The notes under the pieces were generated by a model that made no database searches, was not told the DNA's origin, and saw only the letters and a program-made list of their open reading frames with translations. A program made the position numbers and the translations under genes. From the NCBI RefSeq assembly GCF_000498955.2, contig NZ_AYGX02000047.1:1-47914 (forward strand): a DNA stretch of 47,914 bases, written 5' to 3'. Positions 25,317-32,956 of this stretch are shown here, one piece after another; the first letter of the stretch is position 1; every line of letters begins with the position of its first letter. This DNA comes from Lactiplantibacillus fabifermentans DSM 21115. Its GTDB lineage: Bacteria; Bacillota; Bacilli; Lactobacillales; Lactobacillaceae.

Positions 25317-26048
25317 TTAGTTAGTCGCTGAATTAGCCACTAAGTTATCATAGTAGTTTGACATCGTCCCAATATAATATGGCGTCAACCATAATTGACC
25401 GATACCAAATGTAAGCCCACTGAGAAGCCCCCAGCCAATAAAACTCAATTGTAAAACGAAATATTCAAACTTATGACCGCGCATTAGTTGGCGACTCCGA
25501 GTGACCGCATCTCGCACCCGGGGAGCGGGTTGGCCAGCTGGTGTCGCTGCCACCATGTCCTTATAAATGTAATAAGACTGTGAATAAGCATAAGCCTTAA
25601 TAATCCCAGGGACAATCAGTAACAACGTCCATAGACCAATCCAAATCGCTTGTAAAATAGCTAAACCGGCAACATGCCAGCCATATGGTTTGGTGAAACC
25701 AATGGTGGAATCAGCCACCGGATGGATTTCACGTTGGGGTTGGCGCACCCAGTCTAGCATCGAGTAACTCGTACCGACCCGGAACAATTTAACGACCAAA
25801 TAAATGACTAATTCCACGACCGCCATCACGATGGCCATGATACCAAAAGTCACCAGTAAACTAGGGTCAAACGAACTACTAGCACCGCCACCGCCACTAG
25901 TCGCTGTTTTTTGATACTGATCGACCGCCTGTGAGGTAATTCCTAGAATGGAAACCAGACTGATGACCAAACATAATAAAATAGCGCTTCTCCAACGCCC
26001 CTTAAATAATTGCTTAACTTCTTGCTTGAGTTGTGCACGACTTTTCAT
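25317..26048 (-). CDS. DUF975 family integral membrane protein
   Basis: A 243-residue protein with about five or six hydrophobic segments. The LKQEVKQLFKGRWRSAILL start and the AVTRSRQLMRGHKFEYFVLQ segment are characteristic of DUF975, widespread in Firmicutes and of unknown function. A glycine/serine-rich outer loop (residues about 50-60) is unremarkable. ATG 26048 has GGAGG upstream. It is separated from the GNAT-DegV unit by that unit's terminator and has its own terminator, so it is a single-gene transcript. Confidence 0.85.
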   Translation of the reverse strand: MKSRAQLKQEVKQLFKGRWRSAILLCLVISLVSILGITSQAVDQYQKTATSGGGGASSSFDPSLLVTFGIMAIVMAVVELVIYLVVKLFRVGTSYSMLDWVRQPQREIHPVADSTIGFTKPYGWHVAGLAILQAIWIGLWTLLLIVPGIIKAYAYSQSYYIYKDMVAATPAGQPAPRVRDAVTRSRQLMRGHKFEYFVLQLSFIGWGLLSGLTFGIGQLWLTPYYIGTMSNYYDNLVANSATN

Positions 26049-26163
26049 TAAAAAATTCCTCCGTTACGCATAATTCACTCCTGACCTAGTGTACCTGAAA
26101 AGCGTCCGTTCGCCAATATAATCACATAAAATGCAGATTTTATCGTTTCGCCGTCTGACCATC

Positions 26164-26191
26164 AAAAAAGCCGCAACCGCAGTCACGACTT
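26164..26191 (-). terminator. Terminator after degV-GNAT pair
   Basis: A 10-bp stem with some G-T pairs (minus-strand arms AAGTCGTGAC and GTTGCGGCTT) followed by a T run, just beyond the stop at 26199. Confidence 0.7.
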
Positions 26192-26198
26192 TCAATAA

Positions 26199-26639
26199 TT
26201 ATAATAGCGATAAACTTTTTTGTAAGACTACCACGGGGGCGCCGTCTTCCGGATACGGGCCCGCAGTTACGGTATAACCGCAGCGCTCATAAAAAGTCTG
26301 CGCGGTCGTCTCACCGTGAATCAGACCAGCTGTATAGCCGTGGGCCACGGCCCACTGTTCAGCGGCGATTAGCAACTCGCGACCACACCCATGGCCGCGA
26401 TAACTTTTACGCGTACAGACCCGTCCAAAGCGCATAACTTGATTGGCCTGAGGTTCTAAACGGAGCGTGACGACGGGTAAGCCCGCCGGCGTATAGCCGA
26501 CCCCATAAATCCGGTCATCGGTATCTTTAGCATCAAATTCCACCGCGGCCGCGATGCCCCGTTCTTCAACAAACACGGCTTGCCGTAACGCATACGCCGC
26601 GGCGCGCGTGGCGGGTGTCGTATCAAAAATAATTTTCAT
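26199..26639 (-). CDS. GNAT family N-acetyltransferase (ElaA/YjcF-like)
   Basis: A 146-residue acetyltransferase. RQAVFVEERGI near the N-terminus is typical of the ElaA/YjcF-like branch, and FGRVCTRKSYRGHGCGRELL is the acetyl-CoA-binding region. TTAQTFYERCGYTV closes the fold. The ATG at 26639 shares one base with the degV stop (TAATG) and has no strong ribosome binding site, so translation is probably coupled to degV. Substrate unknown. Confidence 0.87.
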   Translation of the reverse strand: MKIIFDTTPATRAAAYALRQAVFVEERGIAAAVEFDAKDTDDRIYGVGYTPAGLPVVTLRLEPQANQVMRFGRVCTRKSYRGHGCGRELLIAAEQWAVAHGYTAGLIHGETTAQTFYERCGYTVTAGPYPEDGAPVVVLQKSLSLL

Positions 26640-27511
26640 TAGTCTGGATAAGCCTTGTCAATATCTTTCATCCAAGCCAAGGCCAAGGACTTGTCACCTA
26701 AGTGTGCGCCAATTACGGGGCCAAAGTACGAAATATCAATCGGCATATCTGGATATTGCTTTTGGAGCTTAGCTTTCCAAGTTTCGGCCGCTTCCATATT
26801 ATTCCCTTGGATAATTAAAGCCCGCATCGGGTAATCAATCTTAGCTTGGGCTTCCGTGAATAACTGTTCACAACGCGCGATTGCTTTTTTAGTCGAACGG
26901 ACTTTTTCAAAGGCCACGATTTCATGATTATCATTAAACGTTAGGACGGGTTTAATCCGTAAGACACTACCGATAAATGCTGAGGCATTCGATAAGCGAC
27001 CGCCCCGCACCAGATTTTGTAAATCATCCACGATGAAGTATTCGCCCATGGAGGCCCGTAAATCATCTAAGCGCGCTAAAATTTCATCAACGGTATGACC
27101 GGCTTTCGCCATTCGGGCCGCTTCCATCGCTAAGTAGCCCATCAACCGCACCGTCAACTGGGAGTCGTACGGATATAGCTTAATATGATCCACGCTGTCA
27201 CGCATGTTCACTAAGCTATTGTAAAAACCAGAAATGGTACTGGAAAGATGGATACTAATAACCGCATCGTAACCAGCATCGCCCAATTTGTTATAAAACT
27301 CAATCATTTCGCCCACGGGTGGTTGGGAAGTACTTGGAAATGACTTAAAGGATTTCATATTAGCATAGAAGTCTTCCGTCGAAATATCGACGCCTTCTTG
27401 ATACACTTTCCCATCTATAATAACCGGAATCGGCACGACATGAATATCATTGTCGGCAACCTCTTGCGGTGTCAAATAGCATGTGCTGTCAGTAACAACA
27501 GCGATCTTCAT
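26639..27511 (-). CDS. DegV family fatty-acid-binding protein
   Basis: A 290-residue DegV protein. The start MKIAVVTDSTCYL, the FPSTSQPPVGEM loop, the ISIHLSSTISGFYNS segment (Ser residues contacting a fatty-acid carboxylate in known structures) and GPVIGAHLGDKSLALAW near the C-terminus all match. Proteins of this family (FakB) present fatty acids to the kinase FakA for incorporation into phospholipid; whether this one does so is inferred. I place the start at ATG 27511 with AGGTG upstream. It is coupled to the downstream GNAT gene. Confidence 0.92.
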   Translation of the reverse strand: MKIAVVTDSTCYLTPQEVADNDIHVVPIPVIIDGKVYQEGVDISTEDFYANMKSFKSFPSTSQPPVGEMIEFYNKLGDAGYDAVISIHLSSTISGFYNSLVNMRDSVDHIKLYPYDSQLTVRLMGYLAMEAARMAKAGHTVDEILARLDDLRASMGEYFIVDDLQNLVRGGRLSNASAFIGSVLRIKPVLTFNDNHEIVAFEKVRSTKKAIARCEQLFTEAQAKIDYPMRALIIQGNNMEAAETWKAKLQKQYPDMPIDISYFGPVIGAHLGDKSLALAWMKDIDKAYPD

Positions 27512-27605
27512 GACATACACCTACTTCTCATCTTTAAAGTAATATTCATCATCATAGCATAAAAGCTATCGAGACTCCACCTTGCAAGCACCGTCGAAAA
27601 GTGGC

Positions 27606-28028
27606 TTAGTCCGCCAAGGTGCGATCAACAGATTTGTTCAATCGATTTAATAAAATGCGTAATAAATTTTGTTCATCTTGAGGCCACTTATCAAAAACAG
27701 CCGCTTCAAATCGTTCATAATCGGCATTGACGGTCGCCACCGCATTATCGCCTGTAGCCGTCACGGAATAAATCAATTGCCGCCGATCACGGCCAACGGC
27801 TTCTTTAGTCAATTTTTCTTTCTTAACTAAGCTCGCTAATTGCCGACTCAAAGTCGAAGTATCGAGTTGCATTTCAACAGCTAATTTTTCCTGGGTATCA
27901 AAGCCAGCTTGTAACTTGATGAGTAGTTGCCACTCAGCGACCGTGATACCTTGTGCTTTCGTCAAGCGTTTTAACACTGCAGTTTGTTGTTTGGCTGTAT
28001 CCGCCAAAGCCATCAGACTTGATTTCAT
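27606..28028 (-). CDS. MarR family transcriptional regulator
   Basis: A 140-residue winged-helix regulator. LAVEMQLDTSTLSRQLASLV is the recognition helix region and VGRDRRQLIYSVTATG is the wing, both typical of MarR proteins. The ATG at 28028 has GAGGGG 8 nt upstream; an extension to 28094 passes through the promoter and is rejected. Its promoter (-10 TATAAT at 28063-28068) contains a 10-bp palindrome (28072-28081), a plausible site for autoregulation. It precedes degV on the same strand by about 95 bp and could control it. Confidence 0.9.
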   Translation of the reverse strand: MKSSLMALADTAKQQTAVLKRLTKAQGITVAEWQLLIKLQAGFDTQEKLAVEMQLDTSTLSRQLASLVKKEKLTKEAVGRDRRQLIYSVTATGDNAVATVNADYERFEAAVFDKWPQDEQNLLRILLNRLNKSVDRTLAD

Positions 28029-28062
28029 CTGGGAATCCCCCTCAAAGTAATAATTCATATGT

Positions 28063-28091
28063 ATTATACAATAACCGGTTAAAAGATAAAA
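28063..28091 (-). promoter_or_regulatory. marR promoter with palindromic operator
   Basis: A perfect -10 TATAAT (28063-28068, minus strand) with a weak AT-rich -35. The spacer carries TAACCGGTTA (28072-28081), a perfect palindrome suited to a MarR dimer. Confidence 0.6.
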
Positions 28092-28199
28092 CAAATTTTT
28101 CGTAAAAAGACTGTTAATATCGTTTTTGCATATAACATTGATTAAAGCTAAATTTATTAGGGCGATTACTGAAAAACCGCGCTAATCCGGGCACTAAAC

Positions 28200-28229
28200 T
28201 TGTCTTTAACCGCATAATATCGGTATACT
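28200..28229 (+). promoter_or_regulatory. Promoter of the RqcH gene
   Basis: -35 TTGTCT (28200-28205), 18-bp spacer, -10 TATACT (28224-28229), about 60 nt before the start codon. Confidence 0.65.
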
Positions 28230-28291
28230 GGTATTGTTGTCTGTGTTTTAATCGCTTATAACCAAAATTATCAATGAAAGTGAGTGATCAC

Positions 28292-29998
28292 ATGTCTTTT
28301 GATGGCGTATTCACCCATGCGATGGTCACTGAATTGCACAAAAAATTATTAAATGGGCGGATTAGTAAAATCCACCAACCGTATCAAAATGAATTGATTT
28401 TAACGATTCGCGCCAACGGGACCAATTATCCTGTGCTCTTTTCGGCGGACCCCACTTACCCACGGGTTCAAATCACTAAAATTCCTTATGTTAATCCGGC
28501 AGTCCCCACTAACTTTGCGATGATGATGCGTAAATATTTGCAAGGCGCGATCGTCACCGATATTCAACAAATGGCTAATGACCGTGTCGTTCATTTTACG
28601 ATTACGACGCGCAATGAGTTGGGCGATGCGGAACAATTAGTGTTGATTATTGAAATCATGGCCCGTCATAGTAACGTTATTTTAGTCAACCAACAGAGCC
28701 ATAAAATTTTAGACGTTATTAAACACGTCGGCGCTGACCAAAATCGTTATCGGCTATTGCTACCAGGAGCCACCTACATCGAACCACCGCAGCAAGATAA
28801 GTTAGACCCCTTTGTTCAAAATACGGCTTACGTTCAGTTAGTCAAGGATTTTCCAAACCAAGAAGTCCTGGCCAAACAGTTGCAACAACGTTACCAAGGC
28901 TTAGGCCGCGACAGTTCCTTACAATTAGCTGCTGATTTACATCAAAGTGGCGATGCTGCGACCCATTATCAAGCTTTCTTAGACCAGTTTGATCAACCAA
29001 CGGGAACTTTGATTACCTTGCCAAACCATAAGACGATGTTTGCAGCGGGCAATTACGCCTACTTTGGGCAACCAACACGGCAATTCGATAGTCTCAGTGC
29101 CTTACTTGATTTCTATTACCAAGATGCTGCCCAACGTGAACGCGTGCAACAACAAGCTGGTAACTTGATTCGTGTCGTCAAAAACGACTTAAAAAAGAAC
29201 CGTAATAAGTTAAAGAAGCTCCAACAAACTTTAGCAAACACTAAACAAGCTGATGAGCTCCGATTAAAGGGCGAAATTCTAACAACTTATTTGCACGAAG
29301 TCAAACGTGGGATGACGGAGATTGAATTGCCCGATTATTATCACGATAATCGGCCCTTAAAAATTCAGTTGTCCAATCAGCTCTCACCTTCCCGGAACGC
29401 GCAAAAATATTTTTCACGTTACCAGAAGCAAAAAAATGCGGTCATTTACGTTGGTGAACAAATCGAATTGACCCAAGCCGAAATCGATTACTTGGATAAT
29501 ATTCAAACACAAATTGAACTAGCTGCCCCGGCTGACATTGCTGAAATTCGTGAAGAGTTGACGCAACAAGGCTATTTGAAACAGCACAAGACTAAAAAGA
29601 AGCAGCGTAGCTCTCGCAAAGTCAGTCAACCACAAAAATTCGTCGCGAGTGACGGCACGGAGATTTCGGTTGGAAAAAACAATCGTCAAAACGACCAGTT
29701 AACCTTGAAGACGGCGCGCAAAAGCGATTATTGGCTCCATACGCAAAAGATTCCTGGCTCGCACGTCATTATTCACAGCGACGATCCCAGCGAACAGACG
29801 CTCACTGAAGCGGCCAATTTAGCCGCCTACTTTTCCAAGGCCCGCGATTCCGCAACAGTGCCGGTCGATTACGTGCAAGTGCGGCGCATTCGTAAACCTA
29901 ACGGGGCCAAACCTGGCTTAGTTATTTATGAAGGTCAAAAAACCTTGTACGTGTCACCAGACGCCGCGCTAGTCGAAAAGCTAACGCCGAACAAGTAA
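28292..29998 (+). CDS. rqcH: RqcH / NFACT family (ribosome quality control; FbpA-like)
   Basis: A 568-residue Rqc2/NEMF homologue, formerly annotated as fibronectin-binding protein. The NFACT-N domain begins MSFDGVFTHAMV and contains NDR at residues 96-98; Asp97 and Arg98 are the residues needed for Ala-tailing in the Bacillus homologue. A lysine-rich coiled-coil middle and a C-terminal NFACT-R domain (KSDYWLHTQKIPGSHVII) follow. RqcH recruits tRNA-Ala to obstructed large ribosomal subunits and adds alanine tails that mark stalled peptides for degradation. I use ATG 28292, with AGTGAG upstream, because it aligns the NDR motif to the expected numbers. A promoter and a terminator frame it as a single gene. 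Confidence 0.93.
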   Translation: MSFDGVFTHAMVTELHKKLLNGRISKIHQPYQNELILTIRANGTNYPVLFSADPTYPRVQITKIPYVNPAVPTNFAMMMRKYLQGAIVTDIQQMANDRVVHFTITTRNELGDAEQLVLIIEIMARHSNVILVNQQSHKILDVIKHVGADQNRYRLLLPGATYIEPPQQDKLDPFVQNTAYVQLVKDFPNQEVLAKQLQQRYQGLGRDSSLQLAADLHQSGDAATHYQAFLDQFDQPTGTLITLPNHKTMFAAGNYAYFGQPTRQFDSLSALLDFYYQDAAQRERVQQQAGNLIRVVKNDLKKNRNKLKKLQQTLANTKQADELRLKGEILTTYLHEVKRGMTEIELPDYYHDNRPLKIQLSNQLSPSRNAQKYFSRYQKQKNAVIYVGEQIELTQAEIDYLDNIQTQIELAAPADIAEIREELTQQGYLKQHKTKKKQRSSRKVSQPQKFVASDGTEISVGKNNRQNDQLTLKTARKSDYWLHTQKIPGSHVIIHSDDPSEQTLTEAANLAAYFSKARDSATVPVDYVQVRRIRKPNGAKPGLVIYEGQKTLYVSPDAALVEKLTPNK

Positions 29999-30022
29999 CC
30001 ATCGTTATAATCAAACAAGACT

Positions 30023-30068
30023 AAAAGCACCGCTTGAGAATTATTGATTCTCGAGCCGTGCTTTTTTA
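30023..30068. terminator. Terminator after rqcH
   Basis: AAAAGCAC and GTGCTTTT outer arms with an inner GAGAAT/GATTCTC stem, followed by TTTT. It also faces the convergent NUDIX gene. Confidence 0.88.
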
Positions 30069-30078
30069 TTCACTCACG

Positions 30079-30573
30079 CTAATAAACTGGCGCGGTTAAA
30101 ACTTCCCAAGTCGCATAAGTCGTATCAGTGGGATCAAAATGGCCTTGCTGTAAATAAGCCTTTGCAGCTAACACTAATGGTGACGCATTACTAATATCTA
30201 ATTGCGACAGCGGCAGTTTAACGGCCCCGTGGGAATCTTGGCCTAAGCAGTCCGGAACCGTCGCCGCAACTTGCCCTTGAACCGCAGTAATTCGATAAAA
30301 AACGGCGATATGTTGATTAAACGCCCACGTTTCAAATTGCCACGGATAACGAAAGCTCGTCGTCCCAAGTTGTTCGGCCGTGGTCACCGTCAAGCCGGTT
30401 TCTTCATGAATCTCGCGAACGATTGCTTCACTGAGTGGTTCGCCATCCCCTAAACTGCCACCTGGTAAATCGTAACGATTAGTATACGGTCCACCGAATT
30501 TTTTCGTAACGACTAATTGTTCAGCGTCACCAATAATACCATAGACCCCAAAAGCGCGATGATATTTTGCCAT
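30079..30573 (-). CDS. NUDIX hydrolase
   Basis: A 164-residue NUDIX protein. The box is GGSLGDGE followed by REIHEETGL (residues about 38-61), matching G-x5-E-x7-R-E-x-x-E-E-x-G-hydrophobic, which binds the metal and hydrolyses a nucleoside diphosphate linked to another group. Substrate unknown. ATG 30573 has GGGAGGG upstream; an earlier TTG would include that site. It is divergent from the DUF2087 regulator operon, and the operator array at 30640-30732 lies in the shared gap, so that regulator could also affect this gene. Confidence 0.92.
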   Translation of the reverse strand: MAKYHRAFGVYGIIGDAEQLVVTKKFGGPYTNRYDLPGGSLGDGEPLSEAIVREIHEETGLTVTTAEQLGTTSFRYPWQFETWAFNQHIAVFYRITAVQGQVAATVPDCLGQDSHGAVKLPLSQLDISNASPLVLAAKAYLQQGHFDPTDTTYATWEVLTAPVY

Positions 30574-30639
30574 ATTCGTCCCTCCCAAGTTTAACTATCT
30601 CAATTATACGCTGGTTACTATAAATATCAGCAGCCAAAC

Positions 30640-30732
30640 GTGTTTATGTATTCGATAAACACAAGTCAGTGCTTTTGGTTTATCATTTTGATAAACATTT
30701 ATAAAATTAATATGTTGACAGTTTCAATAAAC
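30640..30732. promoter_or_regulatory. Three operators at exact 36-bp spacing
   Basis: Inverted repeats of the form GTTTAT-N7-ATAAAC. Site 1 (30640-30662) has perfect 8-bp arms GTGTTTAT/ATAAACAC. Site 2 (30678-30696) has perfect arms GTTTAT/ATAAAC. Site 3 (30714-30732) has one perfect ATAAAC arm and a degenerate GTTGAC arm that overlaps the -35 box. Their centres (30651, 30687, 30723) are exactly 36 bp apart. Confidence 0.82.
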
Positions 30733-30743
30733 ATCAGTAAACT
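30715..30743 (+). promoter_or_regulatory. Promoter of the DUF2087 regulator operon
   Basis: Perfect -35 TTGACA (30715-30720), 17-bp spacer, -10 TAAACT (30738-30743). Site 3 of the operator array covers the -35 box, which suits repression of the operon, perhaps by its own first gene product. Confidence 0.78.
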
Positions 30744-30766
30744 AATGGACATTGGAGGAATCACGT

Positions 30767-31486
30767 ATGGATTTAGCAAATTTAACGGTGACGGACTTAA
30801 AACAAGGCTGGCATCTCACCGGTAACCAACGCACTTGTAATTACTGCAACGCAACTTGGTCACTCGAAACGCCGTTGACGACTATCGACGAACATTTAAA
30901 CATTGCTCATAATCGTAACTTAACCCAATTGATTCATTTAGATAGCCGCTATAATACCTTAACGGATAAACAGCAAGATTTATTGGCCGCCTTCGCCACC
31001 GGCATCAAGGATCAAACGTTAGCCACCCAATTACAAGTCGCCGCCGCGACCATTCGTCATCAAAAATTCACCTTCCGTGAAAAGGCCAAACAAGCAAAAT
31101 TATATTTGGCAATCTATGACTTAGTCTTCAATCAAGCGCCAGCGACTGACACGCTCATCGATGTCCCTGAGCAACCAGAGCCGTTAGATGATCGGTTCAT
31201 GATTACTGAAGATGAGGCGGCCCAGACGTTGCAACATTATTTTGATTTTGACCAAGAACCCTTACAACTCAAACGGTGGCCGAAAAGGCAAAAAACCATC
31301 GTGACGATTTTAACGCGGATTATCGAAGAAGTTCCCGCTAATCAAGAGTTCAGTGAAACGGCATTAACCGCTTATTTAAAACCCATTTACTTTGACTATG
31401 TCACTTTACGCCGTTATTTAATCGACTACGGCTTTATTAATCGAACCGCCGACGGCCACACGTATTGGCGCGTCGTTAACAAATGA
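30767..31486 (+). CDS. DUF2087 transcriptional regulator with zinc-finger-like and HTH regions
   Basis: A 239-residue probable regulator in three parts. Residues 24-48 hold Cys24-x2-Cys27-x15-His43-x4-His48, a C2H2 zinc-finger-like arrangement. Residues about 63-112 (LTDKQQDLLAAFATG, then TLATQLQVAAATIRHQKFTF) resemble a LuxR/GerE-type HTH. The C-terminal ~85 residues (LKRWPKRQKTIVTILTRII ... RYLIDYGFINRTADGHTYW) match DUF2087. It starts at ATG 30767 behind GGAGG, 24 bp after the -10 box. It heads an operon with a GIY-YIG protein and a CAT-like enzyme and is the best candidate to bind the three upstream operators. The signal it senses is unknown. Confidence 0.83.
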   Translation: MDLANLTVTDLKQGWHLTGNQRTCNYCNATWSLETPLTTIDEHLNIAHNRNLTQLIHLDSRYNTLTDKQQDLLAAFATGIKDQTLATQLQVAAATIRHQKFTFREKAKQAKLYLAIYDLVFNQAPATDTLIDVPEQPEPLDDRFMITEDEAAQTLQHYFDFDQEPLQLKRWPKRQKTIVTILTRIIEEVPANQEFSETALTAYLKPIYFDYVTLRRYLIDYGFINRTADGHTYWRVVNK

Positions 31487-31502
31487 AAGGAACCCCACTA
31501 TC

Positions 31503-31877
31503 ATGGATACTGAACATAAAAAGCAGCTCCAAGCCGCTTACAAAATGGCACCGACTTATTACGGTGTCATTCAAATCAAAAATTTAACTAATAACAAAAT
31601 TTATATCGATACCGTGGCCAACTTGCATAATCGTTGGAATTTTTATCAATTGAATCTCAACAAAAATTTTTATCGCAACAATCCATTGCAGGCGGACTGG
31701 AACACCTTGGGCATTGAAGCTTTCGAATATACCGTGCTCTGGAAAAAGGATGCGGCTGATGTGCAAAATATGCGTCAAACCTTAAAGGACCTCAAACTCA
31801 AATGGCTGCACCAATTAACCCCTTTTGATGACCGCGGCTACAACCGTCGTCCTAAAGACTGGGAGGAAAATGATTAA
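31503..31877 (+). CDS. GIY-YIG domain protein
   Basis: A 124-residue protein consisting of little more than a GIY-YIG-like fold. YYGVIQIKNLTNNKIYI carries a diverged form of the two conserved tyrosine-containing strands (Y-G-V and I-Y-I in place of GIY and YIG), and NLHNRWNFYQLNLN supplies the helix with Arg. A nuclease role is known for the family, but the short diverged form may have lost catalysis or may act on RNA or DNA hairpins; the sequence cannot decide. ATG 31503 has AAAGGAA upstream. The stop overlaps the next start by one base (TAATG), so it is translated together with the CAT-like gene. Confidence 0.8.
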   Translation: MDTEHKKQLQAAYKMAPTYYGVIQIKNLTNNKIYIDTVANLHNRWNFYQLNLNKNFYRNNPLQADWNTLGIEAFEYTVLWKKDAADVQNMRQTLKDLKLKWLHQLTPFDDRGYNRRPKDWEEND

Positions 31878-32545
31878 TGTTAAATACTGACTTTACCCCG
31901 ATCGACCAAGCAACTTGGTCACGGCGCGAATACTTTTATTACTTTACGAAGCTGTCACCACTTGGCTTTTCGCTAACGGTGAACTTAGACATCACCGCCA
32001 CTAAAAAGTGGGCGCAAGCGCATCATGTGAAATTCAATGCCGTCTATTTATACTTGGCCAGCCAAGCCTTATTAGCGCATCCGGAAATGCGCGTGGGCAA
32101 AGTTGATGAACAGCTCGTCACTTATGACGTGTTACATCCGTCTTATACGGTGATGCATGCTGACCACACGATTAGTAATTTGTGGACGGCTTACGACGCG
32201 AATTTTGAACAGTTTTATCAAAATTATTTAGCGGACTTGACCACTTATGGCGACGTTCCCGGACCGATGCCTAAAGCCCCACAGTCGGGCAATTTATTCA
32301 CCATTGGGAGTCTACCGTGGGTCAACTTTACGAGCTACACCCCGCTACCGTTCACCCCATTAACGTCCTTTTTCCCAGTGTTACAAGCCGGTAAATTCAT
32401 TACGACTGATGACGGCCAAATCACGATGCCGCTGTCAATAACGATTCACCACGCCGTTGCTGACGGCTACCATGTCAGTCAATATTTTAATGATTTACAA
32501 GCCCTGTTAACGACCCCTGAGTCAGCGTTAACCGCTGAAGCATAA
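31877..32545 (+). CDS. Chloramphenicol acetyltransferase-like acyltransferase (CatA fold)
   Basis: A 222-residue protein of the classical trimeric CAT fold. The N-terminal WSRREYFYYFTKLSPLGFSL and the C-terminal catalytic motif IHHAVADGYHVSQYF (His followed by Asp-Gly-x-His) match the family, which transfers acetyl from acetyl-CoA to a hydroxyl. Many chromosomal CAT homologues in lactobacilli do not confer chloramphenicol resistance, so the substrate should be left open. It is the last gene of the regulator operon; its start is coupled to the GIY-YIG gene, with GGGAGG upstream. Confidence 0.9.
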   Translation: MLNTDFTPIDQATWSRREYFYYFTKLSPLGFSLTVNLDITATKKWAQAHHVKFNAVYLYLASQALLAHPEMRVGKVDEQLVTYDVLHPSYTVMHADHTISNLWTAYDANFEQFYQNYLADLTTYGDVPGPMPKAPQSGNLFTIGSLPWVNFTSYTPLPFTPLTSFFPVLQAGKFITTDDGQITMPLSITIHHAVADGYHVSQYFNDLQALLTTPESALTAEA

Positions 32546-32582
32546 CGCAAAAAACGAGTCTGAAGCAAAACGCTTCGAATGT

Positions 32583-32892
32583 TGACCTCCAGCAAATTAA
32601 AGTGTTTCCGGGATATCACTGCTTACACGTATTACTCGAACAATACGACAAAAGGATCGCTACTAGCAATAAGTAGCGATCCTTTTATCATATTTAAATG
32701 ACAGACATAATTTAGCTGGAGGTCAGCAGTAATGGAAGTTGCTGTGCCAGTGGTGTTAATGTCAGTGATTTTCCGACATTTACAGCACCGACATCTTTGG
32801 AGATTGGCGAACTGTGCCAAGCTTCAAATTGAGGTGCGAGACCGCTTTTTGGCTCGAACCGGTCGTCACCGCTACTGAAATTACTGCTGACC
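32583..32892. repeat. Candidate MITE-like or palindromic intergenic element
   Basis: Two nested inverted repeats lie in this gene-free gap. The outer pair is TGACCTCCAGC-AAATTA (32583-32599) against its complement at 32708-32725 (one-base gap), with the terminator at 32650-32686 between them. The second pair, GGTCAGCAGTAA (about 32720-32731) and TTACTGCTGACC (about 32881-32892), brackets about 150 bp with no ribosome-bound gene. The stretch encodes a 60-codon minus-strand frame that I judge spurious. The structure resembles a non-autonomous mobile repeat, but copy number is not testable here. Confidence 0.45.
32650..32686. terminator. Strong bidirectional terminator
   Basis: Perfect 15-bp stem AAAAGGATCGCTACT with its complement and a 7-nt loop, T-tracts on both strands. 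It would end the CAT operon transcript. Confidence 0.92.
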
Positions 32893-32956
32893 AGAAGCGG
32901 CAACTGTCAGTAACCAACAGTTTTATCCTAGACCCATTCCAATAAAGTCACTTACG

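Noticed and set aside
30640-30732. Evenly spaced repeats that could suggest a small CRISPR array
   Set aside because: Only short palindromic arms are shared, there are only three units with no identical full-length repeat, no cas genes are nearby, and the third unit overlaps a promoter. Operators explain it better.
31877-32545. A chloramphenicol resistance determinant
   Set aside because: The CAT fold and catalytic motif are present, but the gene is in a chromosomal regulator operon without mobile-element features; resistance cannot be claimed from sequence.
32712-32903. A 63-codon minus-strand frame and an overlapping 62-codon frame
   Set aside because: They lie between inverted repeats with no ribosome binding site; they look like by-products of a repeat element.
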